A stretch of 54,317 nt of DNA from NCBI GenBank assembly GCA_016839915.1, contig JAEOTH010000039.1, forward strand, positions 1-54,317. The letters run 5' to 3'. The number at the start of each line of letters is the position of its first letter. The stretch's first letter is position 1. Shown here piece after piece: positions 43,179 to 52,787 of this stretch. This DNA comes from Promethearchaeota archaeon. Its GTDB lineage: Archaea > Asgardarchaeota > Lokiarchaeia > Sigyniarchaeales > SOKP01. Made by a program: the position numbers and the translations under genes. Below the pieces are notes generated by a model. The model was given only the letters and a program-made list of their open reading frames with translations. It ran no database searches and was not told the origin of the DNA.

Positions 43179-43235
43179 AGTTTTATAATCCATAATAATC
43201 AACTTCTAATATTCTCCAAATGAGTATATACTTGA

Positions 43236-43718
43236 ATGATGAATTGGCATGAAAAAAATGCTGAGTTCAATGCTCTTATAAAACAACTCTTTCACGATAA
43301 CGATTGGCAAAAAAGAGCTGAAGCTGCTAGAAAACTTGGGTTAGTTAAAGATGCTAGAGCTACTAATTTAATGTGTAGAGCTCTTAGATCAGAAAAAGAT
43401 TATATAGTTGTTAATAAAATCATTGAAGCTTTGGGTAGAATAGGAGATGGAAGAGCAACTCTAAGAGTTATAGAGAAACTTAAAGAAGAACAAGAAAAAA
43501 TTGAGATTGATAAATTTAGAATAATATATATAATAGAGAGCCTTATAAAAATCAAGGATAAAAGAGCCTTATCGTATCTAGGCCCATTATTAGAATCTTC
43601 TGATGAGGATATTAAAGATCTTACTTTCAAAGCTTTTAATGTAATCGAACCAACTTGGCAAGAAATATTAGAAAGAGAAAGGAATAAATCAATCCAAGAA
43701 ATTTTCAAAACTAAATGA
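43236..43718 (+). CDS. HEAT-repeat protein
   Basis: 160 residues made of HEAT/PBS-lyase-type helical repeats, for example W-Q-K-R-A-E-A-A-R-K-L-G-L-V-K-D-A-R-A, I-E-A-L-G-R-I-G-D-G-R-A and L-I-K-I-K-D-K-R-A-L. Such proteins are scaffolds for protein-protein contacts. ATG at 43236, 57 bp after purD on the same strand, perhaps in its transcript. No catalytic residues. Confidence 0.82.
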   Translation: MMNWHEKNAEFNALIKQLFHDNDWQKRAEAARKLGLVKDARATNLMCRALRSEKDYIVVNKIIEALGRIGDGRATLRVIEKLKEEQEKIEIDKFRIIYIIESLIKIKDKRALSYLGPLLESSDEDIKDLTFKAFNVIEPTWQEILERERNKSIQEIFKTK

Positions 43719-43842
43719 TAAATATATTTTATATTTTAGTTTACTCCCTTCTTGTCAATAATAAAGTCTTAATAAGTAATTATTTAAGATTTCAAAATTC
43801 CTTTATCAATTAATAAGAATAACTTCATTAAAGAAGATCTTT

Positions 43843-44111
43843 TTGAAAAGTAAACATTCTTGTTGTTGTTGGGATTTAGGGAGACCAATTAGTATTACTG
43901 ATTTTGCTGCTGAACTTAGTAAAAAGTTAAAAGAAGAACTAGCAGATATTAGAAAAAAATTGAAAATAGTCTACTTTCTCAAGAATGCATAAAATTCTTT
44001 ATAAAATATAATTTTACTCCAGAAATTAATGATTTGACAAATAAGTCAGCAGAACAATTAGAGGTAATAATTTTGAAGCATGAAAGAATGCGAAAAATGG
44101 TAAGAGGGTGA
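43843..44111 (+). pseudogene. Small gene split by a frameshift at an A7 run
   Basis: The TTG frame at 43843 reads S-K-H-S-C-C-C-W-D-L-G-R and a helix A-A-E-L-S-K-K-L-K-E-E-L, then stops at TAA 43990-43992. A second frame continues the protein-like sequence (E-N-S-L-L-S-Q-E-C-I-K-F-F-I-K-Y) to TGA 44109-44111. The frames meet at A7 (43953-43959), with codons A-AAA-AAA, a classical minus-one slippery site. Joined, about 89 residues. It is either a disrupted gene, programmed frameshifting, or a homopolymer sequencing error. No family recognised. Confidence 0.45.
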
Positions 44112-44297
44112 GCGGGTAAATTCTATTAGATAGAGAAAAATCATCATTACTTTATTAGAGATATCAACTCGGGCAAATTCTAAATAGATAAAAATTATAT
44201 TTTAATTAGTACAATTTTTATATAAAAAGAGGTTAATTCTCTCTAATATTATTTGACAATTTCAATCCAAAAATATTAAATAAGGTAATGGTCAAAA

Positions 44298-47200
44298 ATG
44301 GTAATCATATATGAAAGTCACGAGAAAATGGGTCAAATTCTAACAGAAAATATTGATGATCCAATATTTATACTTAATGAAAAGTACCAATGTGAATATT
44401 CTAATCTTCGGTACTTTCCAATAAAACAAAAAATCACTGATTTTATACATCCAGAAGATTTAAAGCGAGTGAGCAGATTATTAAAAAGCATATTAAAGTT
44501 AGGCTATGGAACAGAAGAAGCTCAAATCAAATTTGAGGGTGATCAATTTAGATGGTTTGAAATTAAGGGAAGAATATTTATAGAAAGTGAAGATAATAGA
44601 AAAAAATTTTTTCTAATCTGTAGAGATATTACTAAATTTAAAAAGCTCGAATTTGAAATTAAAGATAGTCAAGCTCGTTTTGGTGAATTAGCAGATTATG
44701 TACCAGAGATACAATTTTGGAAGCTTCTTCAAACTAGAGAAGGAAAAAGTGTTGTAGAGAAGACCCGGGAAATGCTAGAATTAGTATTGGACAATATACC
44801 TCAACTGATCTATTGGAAAGACACAAATTTGGTTTATATGGGTTGTAATAAGAATTTCGCACTTTTAAATCAGATAGTAGAACCAACAAGCATTATTGGA
44901 AGAACCGATGAAGATCTAATTTGGATTAAGTCTAACGTGAAACATATTCAAGCTAGGGAAATTAAGACTATGAAAGAGGATCATGCTGAATATAATGCAA
45001 TAGAAGCATTAACTACAATTGATGGGAAACAAACTTGGTTTGAGATTAGTAGGATTCCTTTACATGATTCGAAAGGTAAGGTAGTTGGGATATTAGTTAC
45101 TTATGATGATATTACAGTTCGCAAAATAGCAGAACAAAAATTGAAAGAATCTGAAGAAAAATATCGCACTATTTTCAATTCAAGTCCAGATTATATATAT
45201 ATAACTGATGTTAAAGGAGATATTTTAGATATTAATCCTGCTTTATTAGAACGGATAGAAATGACATTAGAGGAAGCAAGAAGCAAAAATTTTTCAGAAT
45301 TTTATGCTGGTAATAAACTTGATGAGTTGCGAAGCGTTGGAGAATCAATAATTGCAGGAAATGAAATTAAAGGGGTTGAAATTAAAGCTAAAACTAAGTT
45401 GGGAGAAATATTTCAATATGAAGTTAATGCCGTCCCCTTAAAAGAAGATGGAAGAGTTATCAAAATTTTAAATTTAGCACGAGATATAACTTTACGAAAA
45501 CAAACTGAACAGAAACTAACGGAATCTGAGAAAAGGTATCATCATTTATTCGAGAGTTCACCATATGCAATTTGGCTCATGGATGAAGAGGGAACTATAG
45601 TTGATTGTAATTCAACTATGACAAATTTACTTTCAATTTTAGAAATTAAGGATCTAATCGGAAAAAAATTTTATGAAGTGTTATCGGTTCTACAGAGATC
45701 TGAATATCTTATTAAGATGTTAAAGGATCGCTTTAAAAGATTTCTAAAAGGTGAGAGATTAGGGCCTCTAGAATTTCAAATTACTAGAGTTGATGGAACA
45801 AAGAGATCGTTATCAATCCAGAGTTCGCTTGTAAAAATTGGAGAAAAAAATCTTACACAAGCTATAATACGAGACATTACTGAGAAGAAAAATGCTGAGC
45901 AAAAAATAAAAGATTCAGAGACAAAATATCGCCATCTTTTTGAAAATTCTCCATATTCAATTATGTTGATTAATAGAAAGGGAAAAATTTTTGATTGTAA
46001 TCCTGCCACGGAGAAATTATTTAATAGAAGCATTGAAAGCTTAATTAATCAAAATTTCTTAGAGATAAACATAAAACCAGAAAAACTTCTACCTCGTTTT
46101 AAAGAGAGATACCAATCTATACTTAAGGGGGCTGTACCGGAACCACTTGAGATTCAAATTTCCCGATCAAAAGATGATCGTTTAATGTGGATAAGTATCG
46201 ATGATACTCTTGTCGAAATTGGAGGAGAGACTGTTTTTCAAGTAATTATCCATGACATTACAGAAAAAAAAAAAGCTGAACAAGAACTAAAGAAATCTCA
46301 AGAGGAACTAAAAACGTTAAATAAAGAACTGGAGCAAAAAGTATTAGATAGAACTAAAGATTTAATAGAATCTGAACAACAATACCGCACTACAATCAAT
46401 TCTTTAAATGATCCGTTGCACGTCACTGATAGAGATTTAAAAATCATTTTATTAAATTCCGCATTTGAAAATTGGCTTAATGAACTAAGTATTGAGAATG
46501 AAATCGTTGGTCGGACAGTTTTTGAAGCATTTCCGTTTTTACCTGAAAATGTTCGTAATGAGTATGAAGAAGTTTTTATCAGTGGTGAGATCCTTCTTAC
46601 TGAAGGGAGCTTGTTATTAGAGGATAAGGAAATTTTTACTGAAACTCGAAAAATACCAATTTTTAGCGAAGGGAAAGTTAGCCAAGTAGTTACAATTATT
46701 AGAGATATTACTGAAAGTAAAAAAATGGAAAACCAATTGATAGAATCTGAAGAAAATTTTCGAAATATGATAACTAATTTAGATGAAGGATATTATAAAG
46801 TAGAATGGGAAGGTGTTCTATTATATCACAATCCAGCATTCAGTAAAATTGCAGGCTATGAGGCTAATGAAAATTTAATTGGCAGGGCACCCCCTTTTTC
46901 TTGGCAGAACTCCGAGGATAAAGAAAAATATAGAAGAGAACTACAAACCATAGGATTTATTCGCAACTACAGTGTACCAGTTAAAAAGAAAAATGGCGAT
47001 CAAATTATAGTTCAACTTAATGCTCATTTAATTAAAGATGATAATAATAATCCCATTGCCATTGAAGGAACGTTTTCTGATATCACTGAGAAATTCAGAT
47101 TAGAACAAGAATTAATGATATCTGAAAAGAAATTACGACATCAAAATATTGAATTGAAAAAACTAGATAGAGTAAAAAATGATTTTATTACAATGGCCGC

Positions 47201-47864
47201 ACATGAATTGAAAACACCTCTTATTTCAATTTCAGGATACACAGATTATATTTTGATGAAACATAGAAATCACATTAATCCAGAAATCGCGACTGACCTT
47301 ATGACTGTGCAGAGAAATGTAAATAGATTAGAAGTTCTGATGGATCAGCTTTTAGAAGTTTTAAAGATTGATGAAAATGAGTTAAAATTGCAGAAGGAAT
47401 TTGTTAATATTAGTCAAATCATAAATGATTGTCTTGATGAATTAAGTTATCTGATTAATGAAAAGAATCTTGAAATAATATTGAATATCAATCGTGATAT
47501 ATTTTTACACATAGATTCTACACGTATCTTTACTGTTTTTACTAATTTAATTTCTAATGCAATCAAATTCACTCCGGATTATGGTTGGATTGAGATATCT
47601 GCCAAAAAAGAAGATAATCAATATATTTTTGAAGTAAAAGATAATGGGATTGGATTAGTTGGAGATGAATTTAAAAGACTATTCAAAAAATTTGAAAGGA
47701 TTAAACCACCAATTATGAATGAACACATTAATATTAAGGATTCTGGAACAGGTTTAGGTTTGTATATTACTAAAGGGATTATTGTTGCTCATGGAGGTAA
47801 TATTTGGGCAAGTTCAGAAGGAGAAAATAAGGGATCATCATTTTCTTTTACGTTACCAGTTTAG
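44298..47864 (+). CDS. Cytosolic multi-PAS sensor histidine kinase
   Basis: 1188 residues, no membrane segment. Seven PAS domains by the repeated N/S-S-P-x-x-I/L ... D-x-x-G-x-I-x-D-x-N pattern: starting near residues 18, 160, 288, 412, 541, 690 and 820. Residues 965-1030 are the HisKA helix with phosphoacceptor His969 in M-A-A-H-E-L-K-T-P-L; the HATPase domain (1075-1188) has N-box N-L-I-S-N-A-I-K-F, G1 box D-N-G-I-G-L and G2 box G-T-G-L-G-L-Y. No receiver domain and no response regulator gene nearby, so it is an orphan kinase. PAS ligands are not predictable. Confidence 0.95.
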   Translation: MVIIYESHEKMGQILTENIDDPIFILNEKYQCEYSNLRYFPIKQKITDFIHPEDLKRVSRLLKSILKLGYGTEEAQIKFEGDQFRWFEIKGRIFIESEDNRKKFFLICRDITKFKKLEFEIKDSQARFGELADYVPEIQFWKLLQTREGKSVVEKTREMLELVLDNIPQLIYWKDTNLVYMGCNKNFALLNQIVEPTSIIGRTDEDLIWIKSNVKHIQAREIKTMKEDHAEYNAIEALTTIDGKQTWFEISRIPLHDSKGKVVGILVTYDDITVRKIAEQKLKESEEKYRTIFNSSPDYIYITDVKGDILDINPALLERIEMTLEEARSKNFSEFYAGNKLDELRSVGESIIAGNEIKGVEIKAKTKLGEIFQYEVNAVPLKEDGRVIKILNLARDITLRKQTEQKLTESEKRYHHLFESSPYAIWLMDEEGTIVDCNSTMTNLLSILEIKDLIGKKFYEVLSVLQRSEYLIKMLKDRFKRFLKGERLGPLEFQITRVDGTKRSLSIQSSLVKIGEKNLTQAIIRDITEKKNAEQKIKDSETKYRHLFENSPYSIMLINRKGKIFDCNPATEKLFNRSIESLINQNFLEINIKPEKLLPRFKERYQSILKGAVPEPLEIQISRSKDDRLMWISIDDTLVEIGGETVFQVIIHDITEKKKAEQELKKSQEELKTLNKELEQKVLDRTKDLIESEQQYRTTINSLNDPLHVTDRDLKIILLNSAFENWLNELSIENEIVGRTVFEAFPFLPENVRNEYEEVFISGEILLTEGSLLLEDKEIFTETRKIPIFSEGKVSQVVTIIRDITESKKMENQLIESEENFRNMITNLDEGYYKVEWEGVLLYHNPAFSKIAGYEANENLIGRAPPFSWQNSEDKEKYRRELQTIGFIRNYSVPVKKKNGDQIIVQLNAHLIKDDNNNPIAIEGTFSDITEKFRLEQELMISEKKLRHQNIELKKLDRVKNDFITMAAHELKTPLISISGYTDYILMKHRNHINPEIATDLMTVQRNVNRLEVLMDQLLEVLKIDENELKLQKEFVNISQIINDCLDELSYLINEKNLEIILNINRDIFLHIDSTRIFTVFTNLISNAIKFTPDYGWIEISAKKEDNQYIFEVKDNGIGLVGDEFKRLFKKFERIKPPIMNEHINIKDSGTGLGLYITKGIIVAHGGNIWASSEGENKGSSFSFTLPV

Positions 47865-48001
47865 CTTAATTGAATTATATTAAAAATCTATTTTACATAA
47901 TTTTTCTTTAATAATACCAGAAATTTATTTATCTGTTATAAAATATTATTGTTTTCTCAGAACTTAAATTAAAATATTCTTCTTTATGTTAGAAAACTCA
48001 G

Positions 48002-50131
48002 ATGACTACCTTAATAATTACAGAAAAAAATAAAGCAGCAGAAGCTATTGCAAATGCATTGGGTAAAGTACAAACGTTAAAAATATCAAAATTCTTAAAA
48101 ATTTATTTGATAACTCATAAAGATATTTATGTAGTCCCTCTAAGAGGACATCTCCTTGAATATAGAAATTCAGATGCATATAAAAGTTGGACAGATCCAC
48201 CTCCACGTGAAATAATAATAAATCCTAATTCGATTAAAAAAAAACAAATCAGTGGTTTAGGATCACATATAAAGGCACTTAAAGAATATGGAAAACAATG
48301 CGATCATTGTATAATTGGAACTGATGCAGATATTGAAGGATGTAATATAGGTCTAATTGATGCGCTTCCGTTTGTAACACGTGTAAATCCCAATATAAGA
48401 GTTTCGCAAATGTGGCTAAGTTCTCTTCAAAAAACAGAAATTATAAATAAATTTAATAACTTAATAACGCCCAAATTTAGTTGGGGAGAAACAGGTGAAG
48501 CAAGGGCGATTATTGATGCATTTATTGGTTTTTCTGCTACTCGAGAAATAACTAATACTCTACGTCCGCTGTTAAACAAATTCAGAGTTAGATTTACATC
48601 AATTGGTCGTGTTCAGACAAGTCTTCTATATCTAGTTTATCTCAGAGAAAAGGAAATATCAGATTTCATTCCTGAACCTTATTTCTTGATTGATGCCGAT
48701 TTATTTCACGCTAATGGTGTTTTTAGAGCTCATCATCAACTTAATCCTTTCAAAAAGAATCAAGAAGCTAACGCAAAAATTATTTTTCAAAAAATTAGAA
48801 ATGAGAAAATGGGAAAGATAATTGATAATTCTAAGAAATCAATTAAAAGAACACCACCAACCCCATTGAATACCTCAAAAGCTTTAGTATTATTAACAAA
48901 ATATTTGAGAATTTCTGCAAATATGGCAATGCGAACTATGAATGCTTTATATTTAAATAAAATAATATCTTATCCTAGAACTGAAAGTGATGTCTACAAA
49001 TCTGATTTTGATCATGAAGAAATCCTCCAAAAATTTATCTTACATCCTCAGTTCAAAAACTTTACTTCAGATTTAATCAATAATAAGAGAATAAGTCCCA
49101 CAAAAGGGAAGAAGGATAAGGGTGATCACCCTCCTATCACTCCTCTTGAAAGTTTAGAACTTAATAGTTCGAAATTCGAAAACAACATACAAAAAAGAGT
49201 TTATAATCTTCTAGCTCGTCATTATCTTGCGCTTTTTGGAGAAGATGCTATAGAATCAAAACAATTATTAAAAATCTTAATTAAAGAGGAGCCATTTAAT
49301 GCTCAAATTGTTTCATTAATCTCACCAGGATTTCTAGAAATTGCCCCATTTCTTAAACCAAAATATGATGAAGAGATCCAAATTATGGGTGATAAAATCC
49401 CAGTAAAAGAGGTATTATTTTTCCAAAAAGAAACAAAGCCCCCTCCTAGATATACTGATACAACACTGCTAAAACTTATGGAAAAAAATCACCTAGGCAC
49501 AAAATCAACAAGACCAATTATAATAAGATTATTACAAACTCGTGAATTAACTGAAAGAATACAATATCATTATCATATCACGAATTTAGGCAAATTTATT
49601 ATTGAAAATTTAATTGAAATATGGTTACCATTTTTAAAACCAGATTTTACTAAAAAAGTGGAAGAAAAACTTGAAGAGATTAAGAATAAAAAAAGAAATT
49701 TGAAAGATGTAGTGAATGAAGTAAGAAAGGAGTTTTTAGATCTATTTGATAAATTCCTAATAAATAAACACAAATTAGTATCAAACATTGATAATTACAA
49801 AATTGATTATTCTATCCCACTTACATCTTCAAATTGTCCATTCTGCAATAAAATTCCAATGAAATTCATTAATATTCAAAATAAGAGATTTTTAGTTTGT
49901 TCTGATGATAATTGCAAACAATATTTATCATTACCAAAGAATGGGAAATTAGAATTATTAAATTCAATTTGTTCAATTTGCAATTTTAATATATTTAAAG
50001 TTTCCCTTAAGAAGAATAATAAAACTTTTACTTATTATATGTGTCCTAAGTGTTGGAATGAAGATCGTTCCAAATTTTGTTCTAAATGTGAAGAATTTAA
50101 AATCTCAAAAGGGCAATGTATAAAAAAGTAG
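48002..50131 (+). CDS. DNA topoisomerase, type IA
   Basis: 709 residues. N-terminal TOPRIM domain with L-I-I-T-E-K and T107-D108-x-D110-x-E112-G metal motif; catalytic Tyr324 in I-I-S-Y-P-R-T-E-S-D; the clamp domains follow in order. The C-terminal 100 residues carry three cysteine pairs (C-P-F-C, C-S-I-C, C-P-K-C and C-S-K-C) forming zinc ribbons. No helicase domain, so it is not reverse gyrase. It relaxes negatively supercoiled DNA or unlinks recombination intermediates. Convergent with the next gene, stops 3 bp apart. Confidence 0.95.
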   Translation: MTTLIITEKNKAAEAIANALGKVQTLKISKFLKIYLITHKDIYVVPLRGHLLEYRNSDAYKSWTDPPPREIIINPNSIKKKQISGLGSHIKALKEYGKQCDHCIIGTDADIEGCNIGLIDALPFVTRVNPNIRVSQMWLSSLQKTEIINKFNNLITPKFSWGETGEARAIIDAFIGFSATREITNTLRPLLNKFRVRFTSIGRVQTSLLYLVYLREKEISDFIPEPYFLIDADLFHANGVFRAHHQLNPFKKNQEANAKIIFQKIRNEKMGKIIDNSKKSIKRTPPTPLNTSKALVLLTKYLRISANMAMRTMNALYLNKIISYPRTESDVYKSDFDHEEILQKFILHPQFKNFTSDLINNKRISPTKGKKDKGDHPPITPLESLELNSSKFENNIQKRVYNLLARHYLALFGEDAIESKQLLKILIKEEPFNAQIVSLISPGFLEIAPFLKPKYDEEIQIMGDKIPVKEVLFFQKETKPPPRYTDTTLLKLMEKNHLGTKSTRPIIIRLLQTRELTERIQYHYHITNLGKFIIENLIEIWLPFLKPDFTKKVEEKLEEIKNKKRNLKDVVNEVRKEFLDLFDKFLINKHKLVSNIDNYKIDYSIPLTSSNCPFCNKIPMKFINIQNKRFLVCSDDNCKQYLSLPKNGKLELLNSICSICNFNIFKVSLKKNNKTFTYYMCPKCWNEDRSKFCSKCEEFKISKGQCIKK

Positions 50132-50134
50132 TGT

Positions 50135-50473
50135 TCAAAAGAAATTTTTTGTATCAAAACGATATGCCGCTCGAGTTAAACCAACATAATTATCCGATAT
50201 CTTATAAAACATCTTACCATTTACAATTTTTTTCTGCAAATAATTATTTTTAATAAATTTATTTAATGAATGTACCATAGTGCCCAATGTGACTGATCCA
50301 ATATATCCATGTTGTTTTTTAGTGACTCTTATTAACTCTAATTCAGAATGCCATTGCCCATCTAGCAGAGCCATCAATATTTCATTTTTTATAGGTGAAT
50401 CCAAATCTTTGATTTTATTAAATAAATTGGAATAATTTGGTTTATAATAAGGATTTTCCTCAAAATCTTCCAT
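50135..50473 (-). CDS. Winged-helix protein downstream of the actin gene
   Basis: 112 residues. Residues 28-90 form a winged helix: S-P-I-K-N-E-I-L-M-A-L-L-D-G, S-E-L-E-L-I-R-V-T-K, a longer recognition helix M-V-H-S-L-N-K-F-I-K-N-N and the wing K-I-V-N-G-K-M-F-Y-K-I. The C terminus repeats aromatic/Arg residues. DNA- or protein-binding role not determined; ESCRT-type proteins also use this fold. It lies 117 bp after the actin gene on the same strand, so may belong to that transcript. Confidence 0.75.
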   Translation of the reverse strand: MEDFEENPYYKPNYSNLFNKIKDLDSPIKNEILMALLDGQWHSELELIRVTKKQHGYIGSVTLGTMVHSLNKFIKNNYLQKKIVNGKMFYKISDNYVGLTRAAYRFDTKNFF

Positions 50474-50590
50474 AATTTTACCTTTAAAAAGTAGTGATTA
50501 TAATATGAAATAATATTGAGATTTTTTATTTAATAAAATGTATGATCTCTGTATTATGAGGATATTGCCTGAGAAATTTAATGAAAACAC

Positions 50591-51712
50591 TTAAAGTAAA
50601 TTGGGGGGTATACCTTCATTAAAATATTTAGCACGCGTAATCCAATTTTTAGAAAATTCTGGTATTAATGCTAAAATTGAGCCACCAATCCATACAGAAA
50701 AGGTTCGTTCCATTGGAGCAATTATTCTGATTCCAAGATTTTTCTTCTTTCTCCTAGCTAGTTCTAGTTCTAATTCTTGATAAATACGAGATTTCAAATT
50801 TGGGAACATGGAGGATCCTCCTGAAAGAAAAATATTATTCAATAAATCTGGGCGAATATCCAAGTCACATTCTTCTATTACATCCATGATTGCTACATGT
50901 AACGCATCCTCTTCCAACTCTGAAGATGGTTTAAACAATAATTCTGGTACCATAAACCGTTCTTTATTAAGTGAGATAGTAGACCCATCAGGGAGAGAAT
51001 ATTCTTTCTCATATTGCTCACTACGTTTGAGATCTTCATTATAATCTAATGAAACAAAACATGCTTTTTCTTTTAATACCCTCACTAATTCTCTGCGTAT
51101 TGAAGAATCAACAGACCATCCAATTGCTTCTAAAGTTTGCTCCATATGATGAGTAAATACTCTTCCCCCAATATCCAAAATCCTTACAGCATGTTGTAAT
51201 TTGTATCCTTCATAAATAGGAACTATTCTAGTGTTACTATCCCCAATTTCTACAATTAATCCTGTTTGAAAACCTCCCGAATATAGAGTTAACATACTAT
51301 CGAGAACGGGATAAAAACTCATACACCTATATTTTTCTAAAAAGAGCTCAAAAATTTTTTCTAAATCTTTATATGGAAATAATGGATGGACAGCATATAG
51401 TACATTAACAAGTGTTGGGTCAACTCTTAAGTTATAGAATATGTAGTCTATTATATTCGCTAAATGATTCCAATCAACCACAATCCCTTTTTCAATTGGA
51501 TGAAAAATTTTGTATAATCCAATCGATTGGATTTCGTTTCCTACATATACTTCTTCCTCATGAGATTGTTTACCTCCATAATTCACACCAACATCTTGAT
51601 ATTTCGGTTTCCCTACTATTGTAAGGAACACCTGAGAAGGATTGTCTTCTCCTGAGAAGCCAATTTTTGTAGCAAATTGACCAATATCTAGTATTACGGT
51701 TAGATTGCCCAT
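50591..51712 (-). CDS. Actin-family protein (Asgard actin-related protein)
   Basis: 373 residues, aligning with eukaryotic actin over its whole length: D-I-G-Q-F-A-T-K-I-G-F-S-G, P-I-E-K-G-I-V-V-D-W, V-P-I-Y-E-G-Y, L-P-D-G-S-T-I-S-L, L-S-G-G-S-S-M-F-P and I-A-P-M-E-R-T-F-S-V-W-I-G-G-S. The ATP site is altered: actin Ser14 is Gln12 here, Gln137 is Asp138 and His161 is Arg162, the residues that support hydrolysis. So it is better called an actin-related protein than a canonical lokiactin. It would bind nucleotide but hydrolyse slowly, if at all. On the same strand it sits between the proline-rich gene and the winged-helix gene. Confidence 0.95.
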   Translation of the reverse strand: MGNLTVILDIGQFATKIGFSGEDNPSQVFLTIVGKPKYQDVGVNYGGKQSHEEEVYVGNEIQSIGLYKIFHPIEKGIVVDWNHLANIIDYIFYNLRVDPTLVNVLYAVHPLFPYKDLEKIFELFLEKYRCMSFYPVLDSMLTLYSGGFQTGLIVEIGDSNTRIVPIYEGYKLQHAVRILDIGGRVFTHHMEQTLEAIGWSVDSSIRRELVRVLKEKACFVSLDYNEDLKRSEQYEKEYSLPDGSTISLNKERFMVPELLFKPSSELEEDALHVAIMDVIEECDLDIRPDLLNNIFLSGGSSMFPNLKSRIYQELELELARRKKKNLGIRIIAPMERTFSVWIGGSILALIPEFSKNWITRAKYFNEGIPPNLL

Positions 51713-51867
51713 ATGTACATATTTTCAAATTTGATTTTAAGATAATTAGCCTAAATAACTATATCTAATATATTATTTTAATAGTTAAAAAAATCTCCGT
51801 CCTTCTATACCAATTGAAATTTAATATAATCCTTTAATCAAAAAAAAGAGTAAATATCTTAAGTTTC

Positions 51868-52539
51868 TTATTCTCCTCTCATAATTTTCTTTAGACGATT
51901 TAGTTCATCCAACATTTCATCTCGAAGAGAACTTAATCCTCCGCCTGCTTTTGGAGCTGCTCCTGGCGCGACAACTGGCGTTGCAGGGGGTCCAGGTCTT
52001 TTTGCGAATGCTGGCGCTACTGGAGGTCCGCCACCTGTGGGTGCTTTTGGAGGTCCAGCACTAGGAGGAGCACCAGGTGCTTTTGGAGGTCCTCCACTAG
52101 TTGGTGGTAATTTTGGAGCTGGAGGCAAACCTGGACGTGTAGGGGGTCCAGCACTAGGAGCTTTTGGAGGTCCGCCGCCAGTAGGAGCTTTAGGAGGCCC
52201 ACCTCCTGGGGGAGCAGGAGCTGTTGGAACAGCACTGGTAGGTGCTGCTGCTGGGGTGGTAGCTGGAGTTCCACTACTTAATAGAGAGAATAATGTACTT
52301 GCTGCAGCAGTTTTAGCGCCCTCACTTGTAGGTGCAACAATTTTTTTAGAGGAAGTACTAACAGTCTGAACTTCTTCAACAACAGAAACTTCCTTCAAAT
52401 CTTTCTGAGCTTTAGCCAATGATTTAATAAAGTCATTTATTCCTTTAACAGTCTCCCCTAGATCATCAGATAAAGAAGTTAGACCTTTTTTCATAAAATT
52501 AATTACTCGTTCAATTTTTTTCTGTTCTTTTGAAACCAC
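51868..52539 (-). CDS. Coiled-coil, polyproline, C-terminal LKK-helix protein beside actin
   Basis: 223 residues, GTG start at 52539 with GAGGAA upstream. Residues 1-55 are a helical coiled coil; 60-95 are Ser/Ala rich; 105-190 are low-complexity Pro/Gly/Ala with four GPPKAP units and many PPG runs, such as bind profilin in eukaryotic Ena/VASP, WASP and formins; 200-223 are an amphipathic helix S-S-L-R-D-E-M-L-D-E-L-N-R-L-K-K-I that matches the WH2 pattern (R-x-x-L-L-x-x-L then LKK), though with a short linker. The gene lies 155 bp before the actin homologue. The gene is GC-richer than its neighbours because of the Pro/Gly codons. Function is inference. Confidence 0.8.
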   Translation of the reverse strand: MVSKEQKKIERVINFMKKGLTSLSDDLGETVKGINDFIKSLAKAQKDLKEVSVVEEVQTVSTSSKKIVAPTSEGAKTAAASTLFSLLSSGTPATTPAAAPTSAVPTAPAPPGGGPPKAPTGGGPPKAPSAGPPTRPGLPPAPKLPPTSGGPPKAPGAPPSAGPPKAPTGGGPPVAPAFAKRPGPPATPVVAPGAAPKAGGGLSSLRDEMLDELNRLKKIMRGE

Positions 52540-52584
52540 GGTTTACTCAATTCCTCTAATATTATTAGAAAATTGATTAAATTT

Positions 52585-52649
52585 AAAATTACTATTTGTA
52601 ATCTTAATTTTAATTATATTAATAATTATATAAAATTACTATTTATAAT
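52585..52649. repeat. Direct repeat of an 18-bp motif upstream of the proline-rich gene
   Basis: AAAATTACTATTTGTAAT and AAAATTACTATTTATAAT, 47 bp start to start, close to whole turns of the helix. Located about 50-110 bp before the GTG at 52539, so it could be a regulator binding site for the proline-rich/actin cluster; AT-rich DNA makes chance repeats likelier. Confidence 0.3.
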
Positions 52650-52787
52650 TTTATTCCATTCTTTTTCTAGTCTATAAATCCCAATATTACGTACATCTAG
52701 AAAAAACATTAAGTATTAAAAAACCTAAACTAATAATATTATATAACATATTTCATTAGTAAGTTTAAAAATTAATTACATTATAAA

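Noticed and set aside
45776..46033. Minus-strand frame inside the histidine kinase
   Set aside because: Antisense shadow inside a PAS repeat region.
52037..52369. Plus-strand Gly/Ala-rich frame of 110 codons across the proline-rich gene
   Set aside because: Pro/Gly codons (CCN/GGN) produce Gly/Ala-rich antisense frames. The minus-strand frame has the coiled-coil start and LKK end, so it is the real one. The same holds for the Leu/Gln-rich minus frame at 52017-52274.
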